In this document: piece by piece, positions 1 to 6,404 of the stretch
How the letters are laid out: every line of letters starts with the position of its first letter
Position numbering within the stretch: the first letter of the stretch is position 1
Assembly (NCBI GenBank): GCA_045597205.1
Contig: JAZODT010000036.1
Coordinates: forward strand, 1-21,331
Length of the DNA: 21,331 nt
Reading direction: 5' to 3'
Source: UMGS755 sp045597205
GTDB lineage: Bacteria > Bacillota > Clostridia > UBA1381 > UBA9506
Made by a program: the position numbers and the translations under genes
Notes under the pieces: model-generated
The model's database searches: none
Told to the model about the DNA's origin: nothing
The model's input: the letters and a program-made list of their open reading frames with translations, nothing else

Positions 1-741
1 AATACCGTGACAGGAAGAACGAGTTTATTTTCAGGACTTGCATATTGTGCGGATTGTGGTTCAAAACTTTATTTTTGTGCTTCAAAAAGTATTGATAGAG
101 ATGCTGAATTTTTCAGATGTTCACAATATAAGGACAACAGAGGTAAATGCACAATACATTTTATCCGAAATGTTGTGCTTGAAGAATTGGTTTTGACTGC
201 AATAAAGAATGTAGCTGAATACATAAGTCAGTTTGAACCTGTATTTTTGTATTTGTTTGCAAAGCAGCACAAATTGAGCAAACAACACAATTTGAAGATG
301 GCAAAACAAAATCTTGAACAGTCTAAAAATCGTATTGCAGAAATTGACCGTGTACTTACAAAACTTTATGAGGATAATGCACTTGGGAAGATATCCGATG
401 AACGCTTTGAAAGACTGTCAGCTACTTATGAGATTGAGCAAAAGGAACTTTATGAAGCTATTTCAAAAGCAGAGCAGGATATTGAAAATGCTGAACAAGA
501 GAACGTTGATTTGAAAGTTTTTCTGCAAACGATAAGGCAATGTACTGATTTAAAAGAACTTACACCGACTATCGTAAACACCCTGATAAAAAGAATAGAT
601 GTCCATAACCCCGATGAAAAATTCAAACATCGTAGAGTTAAAATAGACATCTACTTTACAGCAGTAGGACTAATCAGCATACCTGATGAAAAAGAACTTC
701 TTGCTTTAATGGATGAAATACGCAATGAAAAAAGTGCGTAA
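1..741 (+). CDS. Large serine recombinase, C-terminal part (TnpX/TndX-type), cut by window start
   Basis: The reading frame is open from the first base, so the N-terminal catalytic resolvase domain lies outside the window. What remains starts in a recombinase zinc beta-ribbon (CADCG motif, later Cys and Cys/His around FRCSQYKDNRGKCTIHF). A long charged coiled coil follows (about residues 85-165 of the visible part). It ends in a DUF4368-like tail with the signature IRQCTDLKELTPTIVNTLI and RIDVHNPDEKFKHRRVKIDI. This domain order is typical of large serine recombinases that excise and insert Tn4451/Tn5397-like elements and related integrative conjugative elements. The DNA is more AT-rich than the genes after 3 kb, which fits a transferred element. 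A terminator follows at once. The family call is firm, but whether the element is intact cannot be judged here. Confidence 0.9.
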   Translation, partial: NTVTGRTSLFSGLAYCADCGSKLYFCASKSIDRDAEFFRCSQYKDNRGKCTIHFIRNVVLEELVLTAIKNVAEYISQFEPVFLYLFAKQHKLSKQHNLKMAKQNLEQSKNRIAEIDRVLTKLYEDNALGKISDERFERLSATYEIEQKELYEAISKAEQDIENAEQENVDLKVFLQTIRQCTDLKELTPTIVNTLIKRIDVHNPDEKFKHRRVKIDIYFTAVGLISIPDEKELLALMDEIRNEKSA

Positions 742-750
742 AAATGGACT

Positions 751-789
751 AAGCGGTGCAACCGCAATAGTTACACCGCTTATTTTTTT
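751..789 (+). terminator. Intrinsic terminator after the serine recombinase
   Basis: A perfect 8 bp inverted repeat (AAGCGGTG at 751-758, CACCGCTT at 774-781) is followed by ATTTTTTT. It begins 9 bases after the recombinase stop codon and would end that transcript. Confidence 0.85.
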
Positions 790-903
790 AATGTCCTTAG
801 CAACCCGACGCTTTAGAATGGGGATTTTTACTTGTTGCCCAAACACTATACTTTCAAGAGGCTTTCATTTGCCTTGTTTAGTGGGTGTTTTCATCGAAAA
901 GAA

Positions 904-932
904 TTGACTATTTTTTGGTTTTATGATAAAAT
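904..932 (+). promoter_or_regulatory. Sigma-A-type promoter for the beta-helix gene at 973
   Basis: TTGACT at 904-909 and TAAAAT at 927-932 are separated by 17 bases, a near-consensus vegetative promoter. It lies about 40 bp upstream of the ATG at 973 and downstream of the recombinase terminator, so the next gene has its own transcription start. Confidence 0.75.
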
Positions 933-972
933 CTTCTCAAATGAATTTAGCCGAAAAATAAGGGGGATATTT

Positions 973-2481
973 ATGATAGAAGCTACAAAGGAATTTTTAG
1001 CAAATCAAGAACAGATATATATTAAACGTAAAGAGGAAATTCTTAATTCCAAAGATGAACTTGTTATAAAAGGCACAACCTACTATGTAAGCAATTGCGG
1101 AGACGATAATGCAGACGGCAAGTCGCCCGAAACGGCATGGAAAACCATTAACAGAGTAAATAAAACATGGCTTTTGCCAGGCGATGGCGTGCTTTTTAAA
1201 AGAGGAGACTTGTGGCGCGGTGAAACCGTTAATACCATGGCAGGAGTGACATACGGTGCGTATGGAACAGGAGACAAACCCAAATTTTACGGCTGGATTG
1301 AGGATATGGCAGATGCAACGCTATGGGAGATGGTTGATGACGAGCATAATATCTGGAAATATACAAAGACCATCCCCGATCCCGGAACACTCGTATTTAA
1401 CGGCGGCGAGACTCACTCAAGAAAGCTGATTCCATCTTTTAGAGATATGCAGTTTGTCTGCCGTGATGACATTAACAAGCCATTTGTAATGGCAAATGAG
1501 ATGACCAGGGACCTTGACCTCTTTTGGCATTTTGACAGGATTTTAGAAAATGGAACTTCAAAGGGTGAAACGTTCCCCGTGCCTGCTATGGGAAACACAC
1601 AAAATTTTTACGGCGATTTGTATTTGAGGTGCGACAAGGGCAATCCAGGAGAAGTGTATAATTCGATTGAGGCTATTGGCAGAGACGTTGCTTTTAGATT
1701 AAATGAAAACTACGATGTTACCATAGATAATATATGTATGAAATACTTCTGTTTTGGCGTAACTGCCGCAGGAGAGTGCGTGCGTGGACTTCATGTAACA
1801 AACTGCGAAATTGGTTGGATAGGCGGAAATATCCAGATGTACAATGGTTGTGATCCAAACTATCCGGAGGGGAAGCGTGGTTCGGTAACCCGTTACGGCA
1901 ACGGGATTGAAGTTTACGGCGGTTGCGACGACTATGTAGTTGCAGATAACTATATTTACGAATCGTATGATGCGGGGGTATCTCACCAGGTTAATACAAC
2001 AAGTAAAATTGTTATGCAGAATATATGCTACACGGGTAACCTTATTGAAAAGTGTGTTTACGGCATTGAGTATTTTCTTGATCAACAAGATGGCGAGTCA
2101 GAAAGTTATATGAAAAATTTCGAGATAAAAGATAATATTATCAGACTTTCGGGATATGGTTGGGGGCAGCAGAGACATAATGTAGAGACGCCTGCACTTG
2201 TTAAGGGATGGGGCTATACAAACACAGCAGCTGAGTATTCAATCTATGACAACATTTTTGACCGCTGTGGTTACAGAATGTTGCACCTCGTAGCAGAAAA
2301 AGATGAGTATTGTCCGCAAATGTATGAAAATACATATATTCAGAATTTCGGCGGGATGATTGGTCAATGGGGCGGAAATGAAAATGGAGAGCCGGACATT
2401 GAAATCTTTGACGATAACGCAGAAGAAAAGCTTATAAAGGTATTCGGCGAGAAGAATCCGAAAGTGTACATTATTAAATAA
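973..2481 (+). CDS. Right-handed parallel beta-helix protein (pectate-lyase-like fold), no signal peptide
   Basis: This 502-residue protein begins at ATG 973, 6 bases after a strong AGGGGG ribosome binding site at 961-966. An in-frame start at 832 has no such site and would place the promoter inside the gene, so it is rejected. Residues about 35-85 (TTYYVSNCGDDNADGKSPET, then PGDGVLFKRGDLWRGE) match the opening of many parallel beta-helix polysaccharide lyases and hydrolases. From about residue 225 to 470 there are repeated short strands with Asn- and Gly-rich turns (TIDNICMKYF, LHVTNCEIGW, VVADNYIYES, IMQNICYTGN, FEIKDNIIRL). No signal peptide or membrane segment is visible, so it probably acts in the cytoplasm. 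It is transcribed alone between a promoter and a terminator. Substrate and catalytic residues cannot be assigned. Confidence 0.85.
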   Translation: MIEATKEFLANQEQIYIKRKEEILNSKDELVIKGTTYYVSNCGDDNADGKSPETAWKTINRVNKTWLLPGDGVLFKRGDLWRGETVNTMAGVTYGAYGTGDKPKFYGWIEDMADATLWEMVDDEHNIWKYTKTIPDPGTLVFNGGETHSRKLIPSFRDMQFVCRDDINKPFVMANEMTRDLDLFWHFDRILENGTSKGETFPVPAMGNTQNFYGDLYLRCDKGNPGEVYNSIEAIGRDVAFRLNENYDVTIDNICMKYFCFGVTAAGECVRGLHVTNCEIGWIGGNIQMYNGCDPNYPEGKRGSVTRYGNGIEVYGGCDDYVVADNYIYESYDAGVSHQVNTTSKIVMQNICYTGNLIEKCVYGIEYFLDQQDGESESYMKNFEIKDNIIRLSGYGWGQQRHNVETPALVKGWGYTNTAAEYSIYDNIFDRCGYRMLHLVAEKDEYCPQMYENTYIQNFGGMIGQWGGNENGEPDIEIFDDNAEEKLIKVFGEKNPKVYIIK

Positions 2482-2490
2482 AAAACTATG

Positions 2491-2524
2491 AAAGGGGCTG
2501 TAGCAAAAAGCTACAGCCCCTTTT
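2491..2524 (+). terminator. Strong intrinsic terminator after the beta-helix gene
   Basis: A perfect 14 bp stem (2491-2504 pairing with 2510-2523) closes an AAAAA loop and runs into TTTT. Because the stem starts with AAA and ends with TTT, it can work in both directions. It lies 10 bases after the stop codon. Confidence 0.92.
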
Positions 2525-2654
2525 GTTGTATAATGAAAACCATGCAGGCTAGCGTGGTTCAAAAGAGATTAACCGATGCGCAGATAACAAAGTAGAATTT
2601 ACGAAGAAATGATTTTTTTCAACATTGTAGTATAGCACTAACCAATTATTTGAA

Positions 2655-2678
2655 AGCCTTCCCCTTGAGGGGAAGGCT
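2655..2678. repeat. Perfect 10 bp inverted repeat, REP-like hairpin
   Basis: AGCCTTCCCC (2655-2664) pairs with GGGGAAGGCT (2669-2678) across a TTGA loop. From memory, similar CCTTCCCC..GGGGAAGG hairpins occur as dispersed intergenic repeats in Clostridia, so this may be a copy of a repeated element. No T-run follows on either strand, so a terminator role is less likely. Confidence 0.55.
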
Positions 2679-2774
2679 GCAAAAAAGCAACCCATTTATG
2701 GGTATCAAGGAATAGATGCATGGTTGGCAGTTTATAACAAAGGATAGGCCTCTCCCCGAAAATGAGGAGAAGTG

Positions 2775-2810
2775 CGCACCGACATAAAACTTGAGCTTTT
2801 TGTCGGTGCG
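2775..2810. repeat. Perfect 10 bp inverted repeat hairpin
   Basis: CGCACCGACA (2775-2784) pairs with TGTCGGTGCG (2801-2810). An extra AAAA/TTTT helix (2786-2789 with 2797-2800) extends it after a one-base bulge. There is no T-run beyond it on either strand. Together with the hairpin at 2655 it may be one end of a degenerate short mobile repeat, which is an inference. Confidence 0.5.
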
Positions 2811-2945
2811 GTAAGTGATGCAATTCATCAGGCGATTAAGTATATGACGAAAAAATTGAAGACGATTTTATGTAGTAGAAGTAATTGTTGAGGTTTTTGA
2901 AAAGTATAACATTAGTGCCGGCGGCGTATCAGGCTCAATGCAGTA

Positions 2946-2994
2946 TTTAACCCCATTCCTATTTGTAATGGCCGCTATCCTCGCTATAACGATA
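2946..2994 (+). pseudogene. Sialidase-like gene remnant, duplicate of 3951-3999
   Basis: These 49 bases match 3951-3999 inside the downstream sialidase-like gene with four mismatches. In that gene's frame they read FNPIPICNGRYPRYND, against FNPIPIYNGRYPHYNG in the intact copy. The matching fragment is internal to the gene, so both the 5' part and the last 290 or so bases of this copy are gone. It abuts the promoter repeat that begins near 2996. This is best read as the scar of a tandem duplication of the sialidase-promoter unit followed by deletion. Confidence 0.75.
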
Positions 2995-2995
2995 T

Positions 2996-3099
2996 AAAAA
3001 TCAAACAAAAATTACAAAAAACTCTGTACATTTTGTATAAAGCTATGTTATAATAATAGAAACAAATAGGTTTTCTTATCAAAAGTACACAAATGAAAC
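2996..3099 (+). repeat. Duplicated promoter/leader, copy A
   Basis: Bases 3001-3067 match 4329-4395 with four differences, all transitions. Weaker similarity, with small gaps, continues to about 3099 (CAAAAGTACACAAA against CAAAATACACAAA near 4408-4420). The shared block covers A-rich upstream tracts, a promoter and the start of the leader. Confidence 0.85.
3025..3054 (+). promoter_or_regulatory. Promoter of the sialidase-like gene, with inverted repeat in the -35 region
   Basis: TGTACA (3025-3030) and TATAAT (3049-3054) are 18 bases apart. TG at 3046-3047 makes an extended -10 that would offset the imperfect -35. A-tracts at 3003-3020 could serve as an UP element. TACATTTTGTA at 3027-3037 is an inverted repeat (TACA/TGTA around TTT) overlapping the -35 and spacer, and it is kept exactly in the second copy, so it is a candidate operator. 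Transcription from here would leave a leader of about 90 bases. Confidence 0.75.
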
Positions 3100-3149
3100 A
3101 AATAAAAATTTTAATAAATTAAAAAATGAAGGTTGAGGAGCTGTTTTTT

Positions 3150-4286
3150 ATGTCAACAATTGGTCGTGACGTGTTTTCGGTAATTCCCAGTCCGGCATTC
3201 CCCAGGCACACGGAAGCTGCGCTTACGGTTTTGAATGATGGAACCATTATGCTGGCCTATAATAGACATGTGGGGGCATCGGGGGATTTCGCTGCGTCGG
3301 ACATATATGCTATTTTTTCCCATGATGATGGTGAGACCTGGGGCGAGGGCCGAGTTCTTATCGCTAAAGGCGAGAATGAAATGAACCTTATGTGCCCCAC
3401 GTTTATTCGTTTAAATGATGGCGCTTTAGGTTTGATACATAGCCGTAAAATTGGGGATGACTCAAGCCATACAGATTGTCGTCCGATTTTACGCCGTTCT
3501 TATGACGAAGGTAAAACCTGGTCAGATTTTACCACCATCATAGATGAACCGGGCTATTATGTGTTTAATAATGACCGCGCTGTTCGTTTAAAGAGCGGAC
3601 GCGTCATTTTACCGGTGAGCGCTCATTTCAATGATGATGGTAGTTTTTCTGACCGTGGGGAAGCTCGCTTCTTTATTTCTGATGATGATTGTAAGACCTT
3701 CCATGAGGCAAAACAAAGATTATCCCTTCCGTTTAAACATGATTTTACCGGTTTGCAAGAAGCGGGTGCTGCACAGCTTGCTGACGGTACCCTTTGGGGT
3801 TTTGCTCGTACAGGACACGGTTATCAGTTCCAGGCCTTTTCTCATGATGAGGGTGAAACCTGGAGCGATGTGGCGCCGAATGAGTTTTTCACATCACCTA
3901 ACTCACCGATGTGTGTTAAATGGCTGCCAAACGGGAAAATGATTTCGGTGTTTAACCCCATTCCTATTTATAATGGTCGCTATCCTCACTATAACGGTAC
4001 AAAAACCCATTACGACATTTACCATCCTTTCAGCGTTTATGAAGGCAGAACACCATTGGTTTGTGCAGTTGGCGATGGTACCATTAAGGGTTTTGACCGT
4101 GAACTTAGATATTTAGAAACCAGCGAACCAGATCCTAATGTGGGTTATTGCTACACAGCCATTCTCCCCCATAAAGATTATGTGTTGTTTGCTTATTCTG
4201 TTTTTAATTATGATTATGGTTATGAGAATCTGGAAGCACCTCTTTTTGGTATAAAAATCAAAAAAGTTTTCCTTGATGAACTGTAA
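3150..4286 (+). CDS. BNR/Asp-box sialidase-superfamily protein, cytoplasmic
   Basis: This 378-residue beta-propeller protein is translated from ATG 3150, preceded by TGAGGAG (AGGAG at 3136-3140). An earlier in-frame ATG at 3126 has no ribosome binding site. Four Asp-boxes are visible: SHDDGETW near residue 57, SYDEGKTW near 117, the degenerate SDDDCKTF near 178, and SHDEGETW near 231. CRPILRRSYDEGKTW and PGYYVFNNDRAVRLKSGRVI resemble the BNR_2 type of sialidase-family proteins. The usual N-terminal RIP motif of GH33 sialidases is not evident, so action on sialic acid is not assured and another exo-glycosidase activity is possible. There is no signal peptide, so it probably works on imported oligosaccharides. 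It sits directly upstream of the ABC permeases but each has its own copy of the same promoter. Confidence 0.85.
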   Translation: MSTIGRDVFSVIPSPAFPRHTEAALTVLNDGTIMLAYNRHVGASGDFAASDIYAIFSHDDGETWGEGRVLIAKGENEMNLMCPTFIRLNDGALGLIHSRKIGDDSSHTDCRPILRRSYDEGKTWSDFTTIIDEPGYYVFNNDRAVRLKSGRVILPVSAHFNDDGSFSDRGEARFFISDDDCKTFHEAKQRLSLPFKHDFTGLQEAGAAQLADGTLWGFARTGHGYQFQAFSHDEGETWSDVAPNEFFTSPNSPMCVKWLPNGKMISVFNPIPIYNGRYPHYNGTKTHYDIYHPFSVYEGRTPLVCAVGDGTIKGFDRELRYLETSEPDPNVGYCYTAILPHKDYVLFAYSVFNYDYGYENLEAPLFGIKIKKVFLDEL

Positions 4287-4323
4287 AAACAGGTTGCGTT
4301 AAAATAACGATAAAAAAAGCTTA

Positions 4324-4420
4324 AAAAATTAAACAAAAATTACAAAAAACTCTGTACATTTTGTATAAAGTTATGTTATAATGATAAAAACAAATCATTT
4401 TTTCATTCAAAATACACAAA
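4324..4420 (+). repeat. Duplicated promoter/leader, copy B
   Basis: This is the second copy of the block at 2996-3099. It shares 63 of 67 bases over 4329-4395, with looser similarity beyond. It sits between the sialidase-like gene and the permease genes. Confidence 0.85.
4353..4382 (+). promoter_or_regulatory. Promoter of the ABC importer operon, same architecture as at 3025
   Basis: TGTACA (4353-4358), an 18-base spacer and TATAAT (4377-4382) with an extended TG. The inverted repeat TACATTTTGTA is at 4355-4365. Being nearly identical to the promoter before the sialidase-like gene, it predicts shared regulation of both units. Confidence 0.75.
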
Positions 4421-4436
4421 GGCGGTGTTCTTAATC

Positions 4437-5381
4437 GTGAAACTAGCAAATGACCCTAAGGTAAAAGTAAGAAAAAGCAAAAAAATAACCTCACGTGAAT
4501 GGAGTTTATACTCCATGTGTGCCATTCCCATGTTATTGGTGTTTGTGTTTAACTACCTGCCCATGGGCGGCATTATAATTGCCTTTAAAAATTATAAATT
4601 TAATAAAGGTATTTTTGGCAGTGAGTGGATTGGTTTTAAGAATTTTGAATATTTCTTTACGTCAAATGACTTTTTTCGAATCACCCGCAACACGGTTCTT
4701 ATGAACCTTTTGTTCATTTCGACCGCTCTTATCTGTGCTGTGACTTTAGCCATTCTGCTTTATGAGCTGAAAAGCCGCTTGGCAACCAAAATTTATCAAA
4801 CCTTATTAATTACACCCAACTTTATATCCTGGGTTATTGTTGCTTATATGCTTTATGCTTTTCTGCAGCCCCAAAGCGGTATTGTAAACCAGTTTTTAGT
4901 TAATGTTTTACATATAAAAGCGGTGGACTGGTATGCAACGCCTGAGGCCTGGCCTGTGATTTTTGTTATATGGAATATATGGAAAGGCGTCGGCATGAAC
5001 AGCGTTATTTATTATGCGGCCTTAATGGGTATTGACCAAAGCTTATTTGAAGCTGCTCGCATTGATGGTGCAAACAAAATGCAAATTGTTTGGAACATCA
5101 TTGTGCCTGGCTTAGTATCACTTATGACCATTTTAAACATTTTAAACATTGGCGGTATTTTCCGTTCTAACTTTGATATATTCTATCAGTTGCCGCGTGA
5201 CATTGGTACTTTGTATCCCACAACAGACGTTATTGATACATACATCTTCCGTACCATGCGTGTAATTGGTGATATGGGTATGTCTGCTGCGGTCGGTCTG
5301 TTGCAGTCAATCGTTGGCTTTATTATGGTGACTCTAACGAACTCTATATCCAAAAGAGTTTCAGATATCAGTTTGTTTTAG
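4437..5381 (+). CDS. ABC sugar transporter permease, LplB/YteP-like (CUT1 family)
   Basis: This 314-residue inner-membrane permease is read from GTG 4437. AAAGGCGGTG at 4418-4427 differs by one base from the ideal ribosome binding site and is 9 bases away. The frame could start at GTG 4425, but that codon lies inside this site. About six hydrophobic segments follow a charged N-terminus, the first at residues 20-44 (CAIPMLLVFVFNYLPMGG). The cytoplasmic EAA loop that docks the ATPase is near residue 200 (FEAARIDGANKMQIVWNIIV). NYLPMGGIIIAFKNYKFNKG is characteristic of LplB-type permeases importing complex plant- or host-glycan oligosaccharides. It pairs with the permease starting 12 bases downstream. 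No ATPase is encoded nearby, so a shared MsmX-type ATPase is expected. Confidence 0.93.
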   Translation: MKLANDPKVKVRKSKKITSREWSLYSMCAIPMLLVFVFNYLPMGGIIIAFKNYKFNKGIFGSEWIGFKNFEYFFTSNDFFRITRNTVLMNLLFISTALICAVTLAILLYELKSRLATKIYQTLLITPNFISWVIVAYMLYAFLQPQSGIVNQFLVNVLHIKAVDWYATPEAWPVIFVIWNIWKGVGMNSVIYYAALMGIDQSLFEAARIDGANKMQIVWNIIVPGLVSLMTILNILNIGGIFRSNFDIFYQLPRDIGTLYPTTDVIDTYIFRTMRVIGDMGMSAAVGLLQSIVGFIMVTLTNSISKRVSDISLF

Positions 5382-5392
5382 GAGGAAGGGTA

Positions 5393-6277
5393 ATGAGAAG
5401 AAAGACGTTAATCGGACAAACCGCTTTAAATATTTTATTTGTTTTGTTATGTATTGTTGTCGTTGCGCCGTTTTGGCTGCTGCTAAGCATCTCTTTATCC
5501 AATGAAGTAGATATCGCTTTTAATGGTTATAAGTTTTGGCCGGAGCATTTTGATGCAAGTGCTTATAAGTATATTTTCACAAACGTTGCAACGGTGCTGA
5601 ATGCCTATAAAGTAACCGGCATTTTCTCTGCTTTGTCAATGGTCTTGGGCGTGTTTTTAATGGCGCTGATTGCCTATCCTTTGGGCATTGGCAAAATGCG
5701 CGGTAAAAGCTTTATTTCTATGTATTTATACTTCACCATGTTGTTTAGTGGCGGTTTGGTGCCCGGCTATATTTTGACGACTCAGTATCTCCATTTGGAT
5801 GATACTATTTGGGTGTATATAATTCCCAGTTTGATTAGTCCGTGGTATGTATTTATGATTCGTACCTTCTTCCAAGGCTTGCCTTATGAAATTTACGAGT
5901 CCTCGGTTATTGACGGTGCCAGCGAATTTCGAATCTTTATACAGATGGCGATTCCACTTTCCAAACCGGTTTTGGCCACGGTGGCTTTAATGACGTTTTT
6001 AGGAAAATGGAACGACTGGTACACTGCAATGTTATACATAAATAAAAGTGAATTGTTTAGTTTGCAATATTTGCTGCAAAAGATTTTGAAGGATATTCAG
6101 CTCTTGCAGGATATGCAGGGGTCTAACATGTCGGAACTGATAAACGTTAGAGATATTCCAACCGAAACGGTCCGTATGGCCATGGCGGTTGTGGTTGCCG
6201 GCCCGGCGTTGTTTGTGTTCCCCTTCTTTCAGAAGTATTTTGTTAAGGGTTTAACTGTAGGTTCGGTTAAGGGTTAA
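5393..6277 (+). CDS. ABC sugar transporter permease, YtcP-like (CUT1 family)
   Basis: This 294-residue permease forms the second half of the membrane channel. Its ATG follows TAGGAGGAAGGG by a few bases and is 12 bases after the previous stop, so the two are translated from one mRNA. A first membrane segment lies at residues 8-33 (ALNILFVLLCIVVVAPFWLL), followed by the extracellular ISLSNEVDIAFNGYKFWPEH typical of YtcP proteins, and about five more segments. The EAA loop is near residue 165 (YEIYESSVIDGASEFRIFIQ), then GKWNDWYTAMLYI, also a family hallmark. In Bacillus, the related YtcQ/YteP/YtcP system imports rhamnogalacturonan fragments, but the substrate here is unknown. Confidence 0.94.
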   Translation: MRRKTLIGQTALNILFVLLCIVVVAPFWLLLSISLSNEVDIAFNGYKFWPEHFDASAYKYIFTNVATVLNAYKVTGIFSALSMVLGVFLMALIAYPLGIGKMRGKSFISMYLYFTMLFSGGLVPGYILTTQYLHLDDTIWVYIIPSLISPWYVFMIRTFFQGLPYEIYESSVIDGASEFRIFIQMAIPLSKPVLATVALMTFLGKWNDWYTAMLYINKSELFSLQYLLQKILKDIQLLQDMQGSNMSELINVRDIPTETVRMAMAVVVAGPALFVFPFFQKYFVKGLTVGSVKG

Positions 6278-6404
6278 TACACCACCCTTTAGCAAAAAAA
6301 ATATTCCCACCCCCAAAAACATTATTTTTTTTGGGTAGAGACAGCGACTTTTTGGGGTGGAGAGGATAGTTGTTTCATAATATAATATAGAAAGGAGAGA
6401 AGCA
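6278..6404 (+). promoter_or_regulatory. Intercistronic leader with two mutually exclusive hairpins
   Basis: The stretch CCCACCCCCAAAAAC at 6306-6320 can pair either with TTTTTTTTGGG at 6325-6335, giving a short hairpin, or with TTTTTGGGGTGG at 6349-6360, giving a larger one of about 12 bp with a one-base bulge. Both cannot form together. Neither has a clean T-run after it, so a partial terminator, mRNA-stability element or attenuator are all possible. A TATAAT at 6381-6386 has no good -35 and is very close to the start codon. The strong site AAAGGAGAG at 6391-6399 serves the next gene. Confidence 0.5.

Larger units (their letters stand above)
2525..2945. other. Non-coding spacer with hairpins and degenerate repeat debris
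   Basis: No credible gene is seen here: short frames lack ribosome binding sites and are interrupted. The stretch holds three hairpins: about 2539-2560 (AACCATGC with GCGTGGTT), a perfect 10 bp stem at 2655-2678, and a perfect 10 bp stem at 2775-2810. From about 2850 to 2995 a short open frame (reading EVFEKYNISAGGVSGSMQ) lacks a usable start and runs into the sialidase remnant in the wrong frame. The whole stretch looks like decayed or rearranged DNA. Confidence 0.6.

Noticed and set aside
713..907. Small reading frame overlapping the recombinase end
   Set aside because: It begins inside the recombinase gene, spans the terminator hairpin and has no ribosome binding site.
832..972. A 47-residue N-terminal extension of the beta-helix protein
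   Set aside because: It has no ribosome binding site, contains the promoter at 904-932, and its residues do not resemble the family. The strong AGGGGG site supports ATG 973.
2239..2562. 107-residue minus-strand frame
   Set aside because: It lies antisense to the beta-helix gene and includes the terminator stem. No ribosome binding site or family resemblance.
2638..2828. Two overlapping minus-strand frames of about 60 residues in the spacer
   Set aside because: They are produced by the hairpin repeats, have no ribosome binding site, and resemble repeat-derived spurious peptides (PSPQGEG) rather than a protein.
2850..2997. Open frame reading EVFEKYNISAGGVSGSMQ followed by a hydrophobic tail
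   Set aside because: It has no start codon with a ribosome binding site, and the hydrophobic tail comes from the sialidase remnant read in the wrong frame.
3126..3149. Earlier ATG for the sialidase-like gene
   Set aside because: It is preceded by an A/T-only stretch, and the AGGAG used for ATG 3150 lies within this segment.
5121..5146. Repeated ATTTTAAAC in the permease gene
   Set aside because: This is two codon-level repeats of Ile-Leu-Asn within a membrane segment and needs no special explanation.
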